From Acidobacterium sp049965615 (GTDB lineage: Bacteria > Acidobacteriota > Terriglobia > Terriglobales > Acidobacteriaceae), in the NCBI GenBank assembly GCA_049965615.1, contig JBMFWD010000010.1:16745-80744 (forward strand): DNA of 64,000 nt, written 5' to 3'. The notes beneath the pieces were generated by a model. That model did not search any database and was not told the origin of the DNA. It saw only the letters and a program-made list of their open reading frames with translations. Every line of letters begins with the position of its first letter. Within the stretch, counting starts at the first letter, position 1. The translations under genes and the position numbers were made by a program. Below are positions 50,954-59,404 of the stretch, in pieces.

Positions 50954-50980
50954 AAAAGGGCATCCGGAGTGGATGCCCTT
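50954..50980 (-). terminator. Intrinsic terminator after mqnD
   Basis: 10-bp stem AAGGGCATCC / GGATGCCCTT, loop GGAGT. On the minus strand it is followed by TTTTGC; it lies 24 bp after the mqnD stop. Confidence 0.82.
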
Positions 50981-51003
50981 GGGTGTTTCTGGTGTGAAGT
51001 GAG

Positions 51004-51858
51004 TTACTCGACGAAGTCGATTTTGACGGGGTGGGGGATGATGCCTCGCTCGTGTCCCATCTGGAGGAGCTTGCGGATGGCTTCCTGTCCGTCTGGGCCG
51101 TAGCTGAGGGTGCGCTCATTGACGTACATGCCTACGAACTGGTTGGCGAGCTCGGGGTCGAGGTCGCGGGCGTACTGCATGGCGTGGGCGAGGGCGTCCT
51201 TGCGGTGGTCGAGACCGAACTGGATACTGTCGCGGAGTGCCTTGGTGACGATGTGGATGACCTCAGGGCCGAGGGAGCGGCGGATGGCGTTGCCGCCGAG
51301 GGGCAGGGGCATGCCGGTCTGCTCGCGCCACCAGATGCCGAGGTCGATGATTTTGTGCAGGCCGCTGTGGGAGTAGGTGAGCTGGCCCTCGTGGATGATG
51401 AGGCCGGCGTCGTATTTGCCTTCGAGGACCTGGGGGATGATCTGGTCGAAGGGGACGACTTCGGTTTCGATTTCCGGGGCGAAGAGCTTGAGGGTGAGGT
51501 AGGCGGTGGTGAGGGTTCCAGGGACGGCGATCTTGAGCTTGCGGACCTCGTCGAGCGACCAGGGGCGCGGCGCGATGATCATGGGGCCGTAGTTTTCTCC
51601 GACGGAGCCGCCGCAGGACATGATGGCGTAGTTGTCCTGAATGTAGGGGTAGGCGTGGAAGGAGACGGCGGTGACATCGTAAAAGGCCTCGTTCATGGCC
51701 TTGTGGTTGAGGGTTTCGATGTCGGTAAGGGTGTGGGTGAAACGGTAGCCGGGGACGACGACTTTGTCTTTGGCGAGGCCGTAGAACATGAATGCGTCGT
51801 CGGAGTCGGGGCTGTGGGCGATGGTGATTTCTCGAATGTGGGTAGCGGTGGTGCTCAC
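51004..51858 (-). CDS. mqnD: 1,4-dihydroxy-6-naphthoate synthase (futalosine menaquinone pathway)
   Basis: 284 residues from a GTG with ATCAGG upstream; a TTG 33 bases earlier is also in frame. Motifs of MqnD: IAHSPDSDDAFMFYGLA near the N-terminus, DVTAVSFHAYPYI, and IIHEGQLTYSHSGL. The fold is that of periplasmic-binding proteins acting as enzymes. It converts cyclic de-hypoxanthine futalosine to 1,4-dihydroxy-6-naphthoate, showing that the cell makes menaquinone by the futalosine route. The other mqn genes are not in the window. Confidence 0.93.
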   Translation of the reverse strand: MSTTATHIREITIAHSPDSDDAFMFYGLAKDKVVVPGYRFTHTLTDIETLNHKAMNEAFYDVTAVSFHAYPYIQDNYAIMSCGGSVGENYGPMIIAPRPWSLDEVRKLKIAVPGTLTTAYLTLKLFAPEIETEVVPFDQIIPQVLEGKYDAGLIIHEGQLTYSHSGLHKIIDLGIWWREQTGMPLPLGGNAIRRSLGPEVIHIVTKALRDSIQFGLDHRKDALAHAMQYARDLDPELANQFVGMYVNERTLSYGPDGQEAIRKLLQMGHERGIIPHPVKIDFVE

Positions 51859-51957
51859 TTCGGTATGCCTGATCCTTTCAAAGTGACTCAATGGATTTGA
51901 GCAGGCTGCGCCGCGAGAGGATGCAGGCGGCGCGCGCCGGGTTTGTGTGAGGCGAAG

Positions 51958-52563
51958 TTATTCGGCCACGGTGTGTGATTTGCGCACGCGTGCGATGCCG
52001 GTGACGATGGCCGCGGCGGCGATGACCTTGAGCGCATCGCCGGGGAGGAACGGAACGATGGCGAGCGCGGCGATTTTGGCCGGGGCAAGGTGTGTGAGGG
52101 TGGCAAGCCAGGCTGCTCCGGCGGTGAGGAGGAGGACGTCACCGATAGCCGCGGCGGCGATGGCTGCGCTGAAGCTGGAGAAGAAGCGCGACTGGCGCGC
52201 ACGGCGGTAGAGCCAGCCGGCGGCGAAGGCGGCGAGGGGAAAGGACATGAGATATCCGCCGGTGGGGCCGAGGATTTGCGCGATGCCGCCGGGGCCCGCG
52301 GGGCTGAATACGGGGAGACCGGAGACGCCTTCGAGGAGGTAGAGCATGAGGGCGGAGAAACCGATGGAGGGGCCCATGAGGAGTCCGATAGCGAGGACGG
52401 CGAGGGGCTGCAGGGTGAAGGGCACCGGCGTGAAGAAGAGCGGCACGGAGATATGCGCGGCGATGGCGACGAGGAGGCTTCCGGAGATGGCTAGCCCTGC
52501 GTGGCGGAGCCAGGTGCGGGTGCGGGGTGCGAGGGCGGGCGATGCTGCAGAGGTGAGATTCAT
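51958..52563 (-). CDS. bioY: Biotin transporter substrate-binding component BioY
   Basis: 201 residues from the ATG preceded by GGAG. Six membrane helices; conserved BioY features are VPLFFTPVPFTLQPLAVLAIGLLMGP, GVSGLPVFSPAGPGGIAQILGPTGGYLMSFPLAAFAAGWL, and the C-terminal PFLPGDALKVIAAA. It is the S-component of an ECF biotin importer; the energising EcfA/T parts are not in the window. A small membrane-protein gene starts just upstream, 4 bp away. Confidence 0.93.
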   Translation of the reverse strand: MNLTSAASPALAPRTRTWLRHAGLAISGSLLVAIAAHISVPLFFTPVPFTLQPLAVLAIGLLMGPSIGFSALMLYLLEGVSGLPVFSPAGPGGIAQILGPTGGYLMSFPLAAFAAGWLYRRARQSRFFSSFSAAIAAAAIGDVLLLTAGAAWLATLTHLAPAKIAALAIVPFLPGDALKVIAAAAIVTGIARVRKSHTVAE

Positions 52564-52567
52564 CGGG

Positions 52568-52717
52568 TCACTCCGTGGGAGGATGGTTGGCGGTGTCGTG
52601 GACTTCGATGTGAGCGTGCGACTCGGCGTTGTGGCGGCGGATATGGCGGACAATGCCGATGGCCGCCCATACGAGGGCGACTGTGCAAAGAACAAAGATT
52701 CCGAAAAGATAACGCAT
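52568..52717 (-). CDS. Small single-pass membrane protein upstream of bioY
   Basis: 49 residues: MRYLFGIFVLCTVALVWAA forms the start of one membrane helix, followed by IGIVRHIRRH and a short His/Glu-rich tail (NAESHAHIEVHDTANHPPTE). It is read in a different frame from bioY, and its TGA lies 4 bp before the bioY ATG, on the same strand. The hydrophobic-then-charged pattern and gene spacing support a real gene; the ribosome site is weak. Function unknown. Confidence 0.5.
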   Translation of the reverse strand: MRYLFGIFVLCTVALVWAAIGIVRHIRRHNAESHAHIEVHDTANHPPTE

Positions 52718-52883
52718 TCTAGAAGCTTTACCGCGGCATGCTCAGTTTGATTGATCGTGCCCTGTTCGGCAGGAGCCGCATTGGGTGAAGAGGCGGAGCC
52801 CTGCGCGAAGGGGTGCAAACCCTGTGTGCAGTTCACAGTAAGGATAACAGGGCGAGACGGATGGATGCGGTTGGGTAGCGGCT

Positions 52884-53228
52884 TCAGGTGGATTTTGATG
52901 GGGTGGAAGGCGGGATGACGGAATCGAGGATCCACTGGAGGTAGGCGGGGCTGCCGGAGGTGACGTCGAGGACGAGGAATTCAGGGACGGAGTAGGAGTG
53001 GAGGCTGCGGAGGGTGGACTCAAGCGCAGGCAGGCAGGGAGCGGTGGATTTGATGATGAGGAGGACTTCGGAGGATTCTTCCATTTCGCCCTGCCAGCGG
53101 TAGATGGATTTGATTTGCGGGATGAGGTTGACGCAGGCGGCGAGTTGCTGCTCGACGAGGGCAGAGGCGATGCGCTCGGCTTCCTGGAGGCTGGCGGCGG
53201 TGGAGATGGCGATGCGTGCTTCGTTCAT
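52884..53228 (-). CDS. cutA: Divalent-cation tolerance protein CutA
   Basis: 114 residues, typical length. The CutA ferredoxin-like trimer is marked by EAERIASALVEQQLAACVNLIPQIKSIYRWQGEMEESSEVLLIIKS and YSVPEFLVLDVTSGSPAYLQWI. CutA was first linked to copper tolerance in E. coli; its real role remains unclear. It faces away from the phosphohexomutase gene. Confidence 0.93.
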   Translation of the reverse strand: MNEARIAISTAASLQEAERIASALVEQQLAACVNLIPQIKSIYRWQGEMEESSEVLLIIKSTAPCLPALESTLRSLHSYSVPEFLVLDVTSGSPAYLQWILDSVIPPSTPSKST

Positions 53229-53296
53229 GAGATAGCCCTGTGGAGTTTAAGATGACATTTGGCATCTGACTGACTGTTCGAGTTTTGGAGGAAGAA

Positions 53297-54697
53297 ATGG
53301 CGACTGAGATCAAGTTTGGCACTTCTGGCTGGCGCGCGATTGTGGCGGACGAGTTTACGCTGGCAAATATTCGGCGGGCGGTGACGGGGATTGCGAAGTA
53401 TGTGGCGGCGCAGGGCGGCGAGCCGAAGGTGCTGGTGGGACGCGATCCGCGGTTTCTGGGCGAGATGTTTGTGGCCGAGACGGCGAAGCTGCTGGCCGCG
53501 CATGGGGTGCGGCCGCTGGTGATTCCGGATGCTGCGCCGACGCCGGCGATTTCGTATGCGGTGCGGCAGCACAAGGCGAGCGGGGCGATCAACTTTACGG
53601 CATCGCACAATCCGCCGGAGTACAACGGGATCAAGTTTTCGACGGCGGACGGTGCTCCGGCTTTGCCTGAGGTGACGAAGCAGATTGAGGCGGAGATCAG
53701 GGCTCTGGGGGAGACAGTTCCGGCGGCTGGGTCGACGAAGGACAAGTTTGAGGAAGTGGATGTGAAGCCAGCGTATTTGGAGCGCGTGGCGGAGCTGGTG
53801 AACCTGGCAGCGATCCGGAAGGCCGGGCTGAAGGTGGTGTTTGATCCATTCTGGGGCGCGGGGCGGGGTTACAGCAGCGATGCGCTGCGCGAGCATGGCG
53901 TGGATGTGCATACGGTGCATGATTTTCGCGATGTGCTGTTTGGCGGGCATGCTCCGGAGCCGGACGATGAGCTGCTGGAAGCGTGCAGGCACAAGATGAA
54001 GGAAGTGGGCGCGGGAATTGGCATTGCGACGGACGGCGATGCGGACCGCTTTGGGATTGTGGATGCGGATGGGACGTTCATCCAGCCGAACTACATTATT
54101 GCGCTGCTGTTTGATTACCTGGTGGAGACGCGCGGATGGCGGAACGGGGTGGCGAAGTCGGTTGCGACGACGAACCTGGTGAATGCGCTGGCGGACCACT
54201 ACAAGATTGAGCTGCATGAGACGCCGGTGGGCTTTAAGTACATCGGGGAGCTGATCAACAAGGACGCGATTGTGATTGGCGGCGAAGAGAGCGCGGGGTT
54301 GACGATTCGCGGGCACGTTCCGGAAAAGGATGGCGTGCTGGCCGGGCTGCTGGTAGCCGAGATGGTGGCGGTGCGGGGCAAGAGCCTGGGCGAGCAACTG
54401 AAGGAGTTGTTTGCCAAGGTGGGCAGCTACTATCCGATGCGGGAGAACTTCAGGCTGACGCCGGAGGTGAAGGCTGCGTTTGTGGAGAAGGTGAAGGGCG
54501 ATCCGGCCGAGATTGGCGGGCTGAAGGTGACGGGCGTGGTGCGCACGGACGGGCTGAAGCTGCTGCTGGAGGATGGGTCGTGGGTGTGCTACCGGCTGAG
54601 CGGCACGGAGCCGGTGGTGCGCGTGTATACGGAATCGCGCAAGGAAAGCGACCTGAAGCCGCTGAGCGATGCGGCGAAGGCGTGGGTAATGGCTTAG
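53297..54697 (+). CDS. Phosphoglucomutase/phosphomannomutase family protein
   Basis: 466 residues from the ATG after GGAGGAAGAA. The four-domain alpha-D-phosphohexomutase fold: catalytic serine in TASHNPPEYNGIK (near 100), metal loop DGDADRFGI (near 238), sugar-binding loop GGEESAGL (near 330) and phosphate-binding SGTEPVVRVY (near 435). It interconverts hexose 1- and 6-phosphates; whether glucose, mannose or glucosamine is preferred cannot be decided here. Confidence 0.93.
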   Translation: MATEIKFGTSGWRAIVADEFTLANIRRAVTGIAKYVAAQGGEPKVLVGRDPRFLGEMFVAETAKLLAAHGVRPLVIPDAAPTPAISYAVRQHKASGAINFTASHNPPEYNGIKFSTADGAPALPEVTKQIEAEIRALGETVPAAGSTKDKFEEVDVKPAYLERVAELVNLAAIRKAGLKVVFDPFWGAGRGYSSDALREHGVDVHTVHDFRDVLFGGHAPEPDDELLEACRHKMKEVGAGIGIATDGDADRFGIVDADGTFIQPNYIIALLFDYLVETRGWRNGVAKSVATTNLVNALADHYKIELHETPVGFKYIGELINKDAIVIGGEESAGLTIRGHVPEKDGVLAGLLVAEMVAVRGKSLGEQLKELFAKVGSYYPMRENFRLTPEVKAAFVEKVKGDPAEIGGLKVTGVVRTDGLKLLLEDGSWVCYRLSGTEPVVRVYTESRKESDLKPLSDAAKAWVMA

Positions 54698-54808
54698 ATA
54701 CCCCCGGGAATAATTGAGATTTGGCAGTTTTCCCGGAGAGGTGAAAGCGGCATTCTTAACTTTGGGGCAGTTTCGTCTTCAAAGCGGCTGCCAGTTGAGG
54801 GTTTTGCC

Positions 54809-55171
54809 TTGAAGATGGCCCTGGACCAGAAGCGAGCCGTTGCTCTATTGCAGAAAGGTGTTGGCTGGGCGTACCGGGTGCGGCGGCGCGCGGCTACGGG
54901 CGGCGCGGTGGTGTTGGCGCTGGCGCTGGGCTACTACGTGGTGGCGGGGCAGAACGGACTGCATGCGTACGAAGTGAAGCGGCAGGAGCACCAGAAGCTG
55001 GAGAAGCAGATTGAAGCTCTACAGAAGCAGAATGGGCAGCTTGATCAGCAGATTCATGAACTGAAGGATGATCCGGACACGATTGAGCGCGAGGCTCGGG
55101 AGCGGTTGCACTATGCTCGTCCGGATGAGGTGATTGTGACGATTCCGCAGGGGAAGAAGAGCGGGCAGTAG
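54809..55171 (+). CDS. FtsB/DivIC-type septum formation initiator
   Basis: 120 residues from a TTG placed 7 bases after GAGGG; ATG at 54815 is the alternative. One membrane helix (about 31-47, AVVLALALGYYVVAG), a coiled coil (about 56-85, KRQEHQKLEKQIEALQKQNGQLDQQIHELKDD), then the conserved DPDTIEREARERLHYARPDEVIV. FtsB/DivIC links FtsL and FtsQ in the divisome. An intrinsic terminator follows at 55234. Confidence 0.88.
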   Translation: MKMALDQKRAVALLQKGVGWAYRVRRRAATGGAVVLALALGYYVVAGQNGLHAYEVKRQEHQKLEKQIEALQKQNGQLDQQIHELKDDPDTIEREARERLHYARPDEVIVTIPQGKKSGQ

Positions 55172-55190
55172 GTGCTGGCCGCACTGGCGG

Positions 55191-55210
55191 ACGCGCGCTT
55201 TGCGCGCCAT
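55191..55210. repeat. 20-bp REP-like palindromic repeat, copy 2
   Basis: Identical to 48717-48736; it begins 19 bp after the FtsB-like stop codon. Confidence 0.75.
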
Positions 55211-55233
55211 TTTTGAGAGGCTGCATTGTTGTT

Positions 55234-55258
55234 GCCACGAAGTTATTCGTGGCTTTTT
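55234..55258 (+). terminator. Intrinsic terminator after the FtsB-like gene
   Basis: Perfect 8-bp stem GCCACGAA / TTCGTGGC with loop GTTA, followed by TTTTT; 62 bp after the stop codon. Confidence 0.88.
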
Positions 55259-55466
55259 GTTTTTGGTCGGCGCTTTGCGCCGGTTCCCACGTCCCCTTCG
55301 TGGACGCAGGGCACCCGTGTTTTGGTGTGTTTTGGGTGCGGAGGTTCGCTGGTCCCATCCTTTGCTTTGCAAAGGATGAGGCACCCGGATTCTGACTCCA
55401 CTCAAGCCAACAGATGGCTTGCATGGGCCACCCCCGGGTTTTCTCTGGGGATAGATTTGACCGGGC

Positions 55467-56801
55467 TCAGCGTTGGGCTACTGCGTCGAGGAGGTCGAAG
55501 AATTCGGGGAAGGAGATGGCTGCGGACTCGGCTCCGCGGATGAGGGTTTCTCCTTCGGCGCGGAGGGCGGCTACGGAGAAGGCCATGGCGATGCGGTGGT
55601 CGCCGCCGGAGTCGATTTCGGCTCCGTGGAGGGTCTGACCGCCGGGGACGTCGAGGCCGTCCTCGAACTCTTCGACCTCGGCACCCATGGCGCGGAGGTT
55701 TTTGACGACGAGTTCGATGCGGTCGGATTCCTTGACGCGGAGCTCGCGGGCGTCGCGGATGCGGATGCCGTTCTGGGTGTAGGGGCCGATGGCGGCGAGG
55801 ACGGGCAGCTCGTCGATGAGCTGCGCGGCGAGCGCGCCGGAGACGGTGGTGCCGGTGAGTCCGTTTTGCGGGGCGTTGACCTGGACGGTGCCGATGAGTT
55901 CGGAGGCCTTGTCCTCAAGATTGATGACGCCGATGTGTGCTCCGAGCGCGGTGAGGACGTCGAGGAGCGAAGCGCGGCTGGGGTTGAGTCCGAGATCGTC
56001 AAAGATGAGATTGGAGCCGGGGAAGAGCGCGGCGGCGCAGAGGAAGAATGCGGCCGAGGAGATGTCTCCGGGGACTTTGGCCTCGATGGCGGAGAGCTTT
56101 TGGCCGCCGTGGATGGAGACGGAGTCGAGGGTGCGGTCGAGTTCGGCACCGAAGGCGCGGAGGGCGAGTTCGCTGTGGTCGCGGGTGCGGACGGATTCGC
56201 GGACGGTAGTGGTGCCGCTTGCCTGGAGGCCGGCGAAGAGGATGGCGGACTTGACCTGCGCGCTGGGGACGGGCGTGGCGTAGTCCATGGCGTTGAGGGC
56301 GGCACCGCGAATGGTCATGGGCGCGTGGCCTTCGGTGAGGGTGATGTCTGCACCCATCTGCGAGAGGGGTTTGCGGATGCGCTCCATGGGGCGGCGGGTG
56401 AGGGATTCGTCGCCGATGAGGGTGAACTCGCCTTGCTGTGCGGCGAGGAAGCCGGCGAGCATGCGCATGGTGGAGCCGGAGTTGCCGCAGTCGAGCGGCG
56501 AGGAGGACGGCTGGAATTGGCCGGCTACGCCGGTAACTTCGATGTTGCCGTCGCCTTTGTTGACGATGGTTGCGCCGAGGGCCTGGACGCAGGCGAGGCT
56601 GCTGGAGGGGTCTGCTCCGGTGGAGAAGTTGGTGAAGCGGCTGGTGCCTTCGGCGATGCCTGCGAGCAGGGCGTAGCGGTGCGAGATGCTTTTGTCGCCG
56701 GGCAGACGGAGGCTGCCCTCAATGTTGCGCGCGGGCGCGATGGTTCGTTCGGAAACAGAGAGATGCAAGGTGATTGGGCTCCTGTTTACAGGATAATTCA
56801 C
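55467..56801 (-). CDS. aroA: 3-phosphoshikimate 1-carboxyvinyltransferase (EPSP synthase)
   Basis: 444 residues from a GTG with GAGGAA upstream; another GTG 51 bases earlier and a TTG 33 bases later are also in frame. Motifs: GDKSISHRYALLAG, LDCGNSGSTMRMLAGF, SAQVKSAILFAGL, LRVKESDRIE and DHRIAMAF. It transfers enolpyruvate from PEP to shikimate 3-phosphate in aromatic amino-acid synthesis. No other aro gene is adjacent. Confidence 0.95.
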   Translation of the reverse strand: MNYPVNRSPITLHLSVSERTIAPARNIEGSLRLPGDKSISHRYALLAGIAEGTSRFTNFSTGADPSSSLACVQALGATIVNKGDGNIEVTGVAGQFQPSSSPLDCGNSGSTMRMLAGFLAAQQGEFTLIGDESLTRRPMERIRKPLSQMGADITLTEGHAPMTIRGAALNAMDYATPVPSAQVKSAILFAGLQASGTTTVRESVRTRDHSELALRAFGAELDRTLDSVSIHGGQKLSAIEAKVPGDISSAAFFLCAAALFPGSNLIFDDLGLNPSRASLLDVLTALGAHIGVINLEDKASELIGTVQVNAPQNGLTGTTVSGALAAQLIDELPVLAAIGPYTQNGIRIRDARELRVKESDRIELVVKNLRAMGAEVEEFEDGLDVPGGQTLHGAEIDSGGDHRIAMAFSVAALRAEGETLIRGAESAAISFPEFFDLLDAVAQR

Positions 56802-56939
56802 GTGCTGGGATTCCTCGGAAGGCGGTGTGACTCGTTTGGGATGGAAGCCCACATCTTTTCAGGATTTGGGGCAGCCGCTTGTGCATGAGGTCAACTGAGG
56901 TCGCTATGATGGTGGGCACGAATTTCAGCGGAGGGTTGC

Positions 56940-58175
56940 ATGCACGGAACACGATGGATGGGATGGCTGGCGGGGGTGGTGTTGTGCGCGGGGACGGCGG
57001 GCGCGCAGATGGTTGCGGGGCCTCCGCAGGGGAAGACGGAGATTGAGCGGCTGTTTGCGAAGGCGCAGGTGAAGGAAAAGATTGTGAAGCCCGCGGCGGG
57101 GATATTGCAGTATCCGTACCTGGTGCCGAGCGGGCCGTATTACCAGATGTATGACTGGGACAGCTACTTTATGGGCGTGGGGTTGAGCTACGACCATGAA
57201 GGGAAGCCGCTGGCGACGACGGTGCAGGACTTTCTGAGCTTTGTGGGCAGGAATGCTGATGACACGGGGTACACTCCGCGGACGGTGACGACGAAGGCGA
57301 TGTGGTCGCTGCCGGAGCAGTGCAAGCCTTTCCTGGCGCAGATGGCCTATCGGGCGTCGGAGACGATGGGGAGCGTGGAGTGGCTGCGGCCGTGGTACAA
57401 GCGGCTGGCGCAGACGGTGCAGTTCTGGGAGAACACGCGGGAGGAGCCGAATGGGCTGTTTGTGTGGTTCAACGGGGTGGAAAGCGGGGTGGATAACAAT
57501 CCCGCGGTGAGCGACCGGCCGGCGCGGGTGACCGAGGGCGTGGATTTGCAGTGCTACATCTATCGCGAGTATGCGGCGATGGCGGTACTGGCCGAAAAGC
57601 TGGGGTATGCGAAGGACGCGAAGATGTATCGCGAAAAGGCGGCGGCGCTGAAGGAGAAGATTCAGACGCAGATGTGGTCGGCGCGGGCGGGGACGTTTTT
57701 GAATATTGATTCGCGGACGGGGAAGAAGATTGACATTCTGACGTGGACGAATTTTGTTCCGCTGTGGGCGGGCGTGGCCACGCAGGCGCAGGCGAAGACG
57801 ATGATTGAAGAGCACCTGCTGAACCCAAAGGAGTTCTGGACCGTGTATGGGATACGGACGCTGGCTCCGAACCAGAAGCTGTATGACCCGGTGCATGGGT
57901 ATTGGCGGGGGCCGGTTTGGATTCTGCCGAATTACCTGCTGATGCATGGGCTGATGAATTACGGCTACAAGAAGCAGGCGCTGGTGCTGGCGGAGCGGAC
58001 GCAGGCGTTGCTGGTGCGGGATTTGAAGGCGACGGGCGGGATGAATGAGTGCTACGACCCGGAGAATGGCAAGCCGGTGGGCGCGGGGCACTTTGTGAGC
58101 TGGGATCTGCTGGGGGAGCACATGGTGTGGGAGGCGCGGACGGGTTTTGATCCTACCGCTTTGACGGGGTTTTAG
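56940..58175 (+). CDS. Exported GH63-like (alpha/alpha)6 glycoside hydrolase
   Basis: 411 residues with a signal peptide (MHGTRWMGWLAGVVLCAGTAGAQ). Catalytic-domain features of the GH63/GH37 barrel: YQMYDWDSYFMGVGL (near 75-89, substrate and catalytic Asp), GLFVWFNGVESGVDNNPAV (near 167-185) and YWRGPVWILPNYLLMHGL (near 320-337). Relatives hydrolyse alpha-glucosides such as glucosylglycerate or trehalose-type sugars; the substrate is not evident. Single-gene unit, divergent from aroA. Confidence 0.85.
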   Translation: MHGTRWMGWLAGVVLCAGTAGAQMVAGPPQGKTEIERLFAKAQVKEKIVKPAAGILQYPYLVPSGPYYQMYDWDSYFMGVGLSYDHEGKPLATTVQDFLSFVGRNADDTGYTPRTVTTKAMWSLPEQCKPFLAQMAYRASETMGSVEWLRPWYKRLAQTVQFWENTREEPNGLFVWFNGVESGVDNNPAVSDRPARVTEGVDLQCYIYREYAAMAVLAEKLGYAKDAKMYREKAAALKEKIQTQMWSARAGTFLNIDSRTGKKIDILTWTNFVPLWAGVATQAQAKTMIEEHLLNPKEFWTVYGIRTLAPNQKLYDPVHGYWRGPVWILPNYLLMHGLMNYGYKKQALVLAERTQALLVRDLKATGGMNECYDPENGKPVGAGHFVSWDLLGEHMVWEARTGFDPTALTGF

Positions 58176-58232
58176 GGGAGGTCAATCGGTGCTTTGCGTG
58201 GATTCTTAGAGGTTCGCAATCCGGAGACTGCT

Positions 58233-59246
58233 CTACGTGCTTTTCTTCCTGTGAGTGCGTATGTTGAGCGGTGATCGGCCGCCTTTTGCGGCGATTTGTT
58301 CCTTCATCCAGTTGTCCATAAGCCAGAGCAACGCATCGTTATGCACCGTCCAGGCGAACCCGATGCTATCCATGCAGACAATAGCCTCTTCTTCGCTGCC
58401 GAGGGAGTACATTTCCGGTAGATCGTCGGGCAAGGGCTTTTTCGCTATGAGAAAGAGTTCGACATGCGGATTGGACTTGCGAGCCTTTTTCAGTGCGGAT
58501 GCCGCCTGGGTGAGATCGCCTTTGAGAAAGCGTTCCAAGACGCGCCCCCAGGCGAAGCTGGCGGAGCTGTCCCGCTCGTATTTTCCAAGCAGGCCGGCAG
58601 CACTGTCCAGATTGCTGGTTGCGAGATAAAGGCCGAGCAGGAGATCACGTACGCCCTGATTGTCGTTGGGATTGAGGTCGAGCATTTTCTCATAAATGCG
58701 GATGGCCTCATCATTCAGCTTCTGACTGCGAAGCATGTCAGCCAACTCCTGCATGGCCCGCATCCAGGGACGAGTTTCCAGGATGAGCCAGAAGTACCCT
58801 TTATTTTTACGAATGAAATCTGCGCCGAGTGATCGCTCTCCTGCCTGGACAGCCTTTCTGAGCGATTCGATTGCCTCTTGCGGAGAGCGCGATTCCAGGC
58901 CGGCGAGCAGCACGAGGGCATCGACACAGTCAGGATCCAGGGCGAGCGCTTTTTGGGCCAGTTTGCGAGCCTTCGCGGGGCTGTCAGCCTCCATGGCATC
59001 GTATGCAAGCTCCTGAGCCATTTCCTTTTCGGTAAGGTCCATCGGTTCCAGGGCGTCCAAGCTTCCGGCACTGGTCAGCTGAGCGAGAGCGCTGTTAAGG
59101 CTCTCGATGGTCGCGAAATTTTGCTTTTTCAGCGTTCGTGTGAGGTTCAGCAGAGTGGATTCCATCGATTGCCTGCGAGCTGAAGGAGCGGGTGTTTTGC
59201 CTGATGGAGATTTCTTCGGAGGGCGGCGTGTGGATTTTTTTGTCAT
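58233..59246 (-). CDS. TPR-like repeat protein of lower GC content
   Basis: 337 residues. A basic, Pro/Ser-rich N-terminus (MTKKSTRRPPKKSPSGKTPA) leads into helical repeats of TPR type (AKARKLAQKALALDPDCVDALVLLAGL, NDEAIRIYEKMLDLNPNDNQGVRDLLLGLYL, GDLTQAASALKKARKSNPHVEL) and a C-terminal segment (EEEAIVCMDSIGFAWTVHNDALLWL). No signal peptide. The base composition and codon use look less GC-biased than the neighbours, and the upstream 150 bp are AT-rich, so transfer is possible. Function unknown. Confidence 0.8.
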   Translation of the reverse strand: MTKKSTRRPPKKSPSGKTPAPSARRQSMESTLLNLTRTLKKQNFATIESLNSALAQLTSAGSLDALEPMDLTEKEMAQELAYDAMEADSPAKARKLAQKALALDPDCVDALVLLAGLESRSPQEAIESLRKAVQAGERSLGADFIRKNKGYFWLILETRPWMRAMQELADMLRSQKLNDEAIRIYEKMLDLNPNDNQGVRDLLLGLYLATSNLDSAAGLLGKYERDSSASFAWGRVLERFLKGDLTQAASALKKARKSNPHVELFLIAKKPLPDDLPEMYSLGSEEEAIVCMDSIGFAWTVHNDALLWLMDNWMKEQIAAKGGRSPLNIRTHRKKST

Positions 59247-59404
59247 GCAGATCTCGCTGTGCTAATGCAGTGTATCGTTTTGAGACTATTGGAACGTCAA
59301 TTTTGCTTTTGCTAAAAAGAGTTTACGCGCAGGCAATTTATTTCGGTGGGAGCCTGGCGGCTGAATTTTGCGGTTGAGCGCCAAAGAGAAACGCATCATT
59401 CGAG

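Larger units (their letters stand above)
55172..55466. other. Gene-free hairpin cluster between the FtsB-like gene and aroA
   Basis: 295 bp without a supported gene. Holds the REP-like 20-mer (55191-55210), the terminator (55234-55258), the hairpin CGGCGCTTTGCGCCG near 55265, CCACG...CGTGG near 55288, and CATCCTTTGC-TTT-GCAAAGGATG (55356-55378) followed by AGGCACCC. It is the same type of stem-loop cluster as at 9.2-9.6 and 48.7-49.1 kb. Confidence 0.65.
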
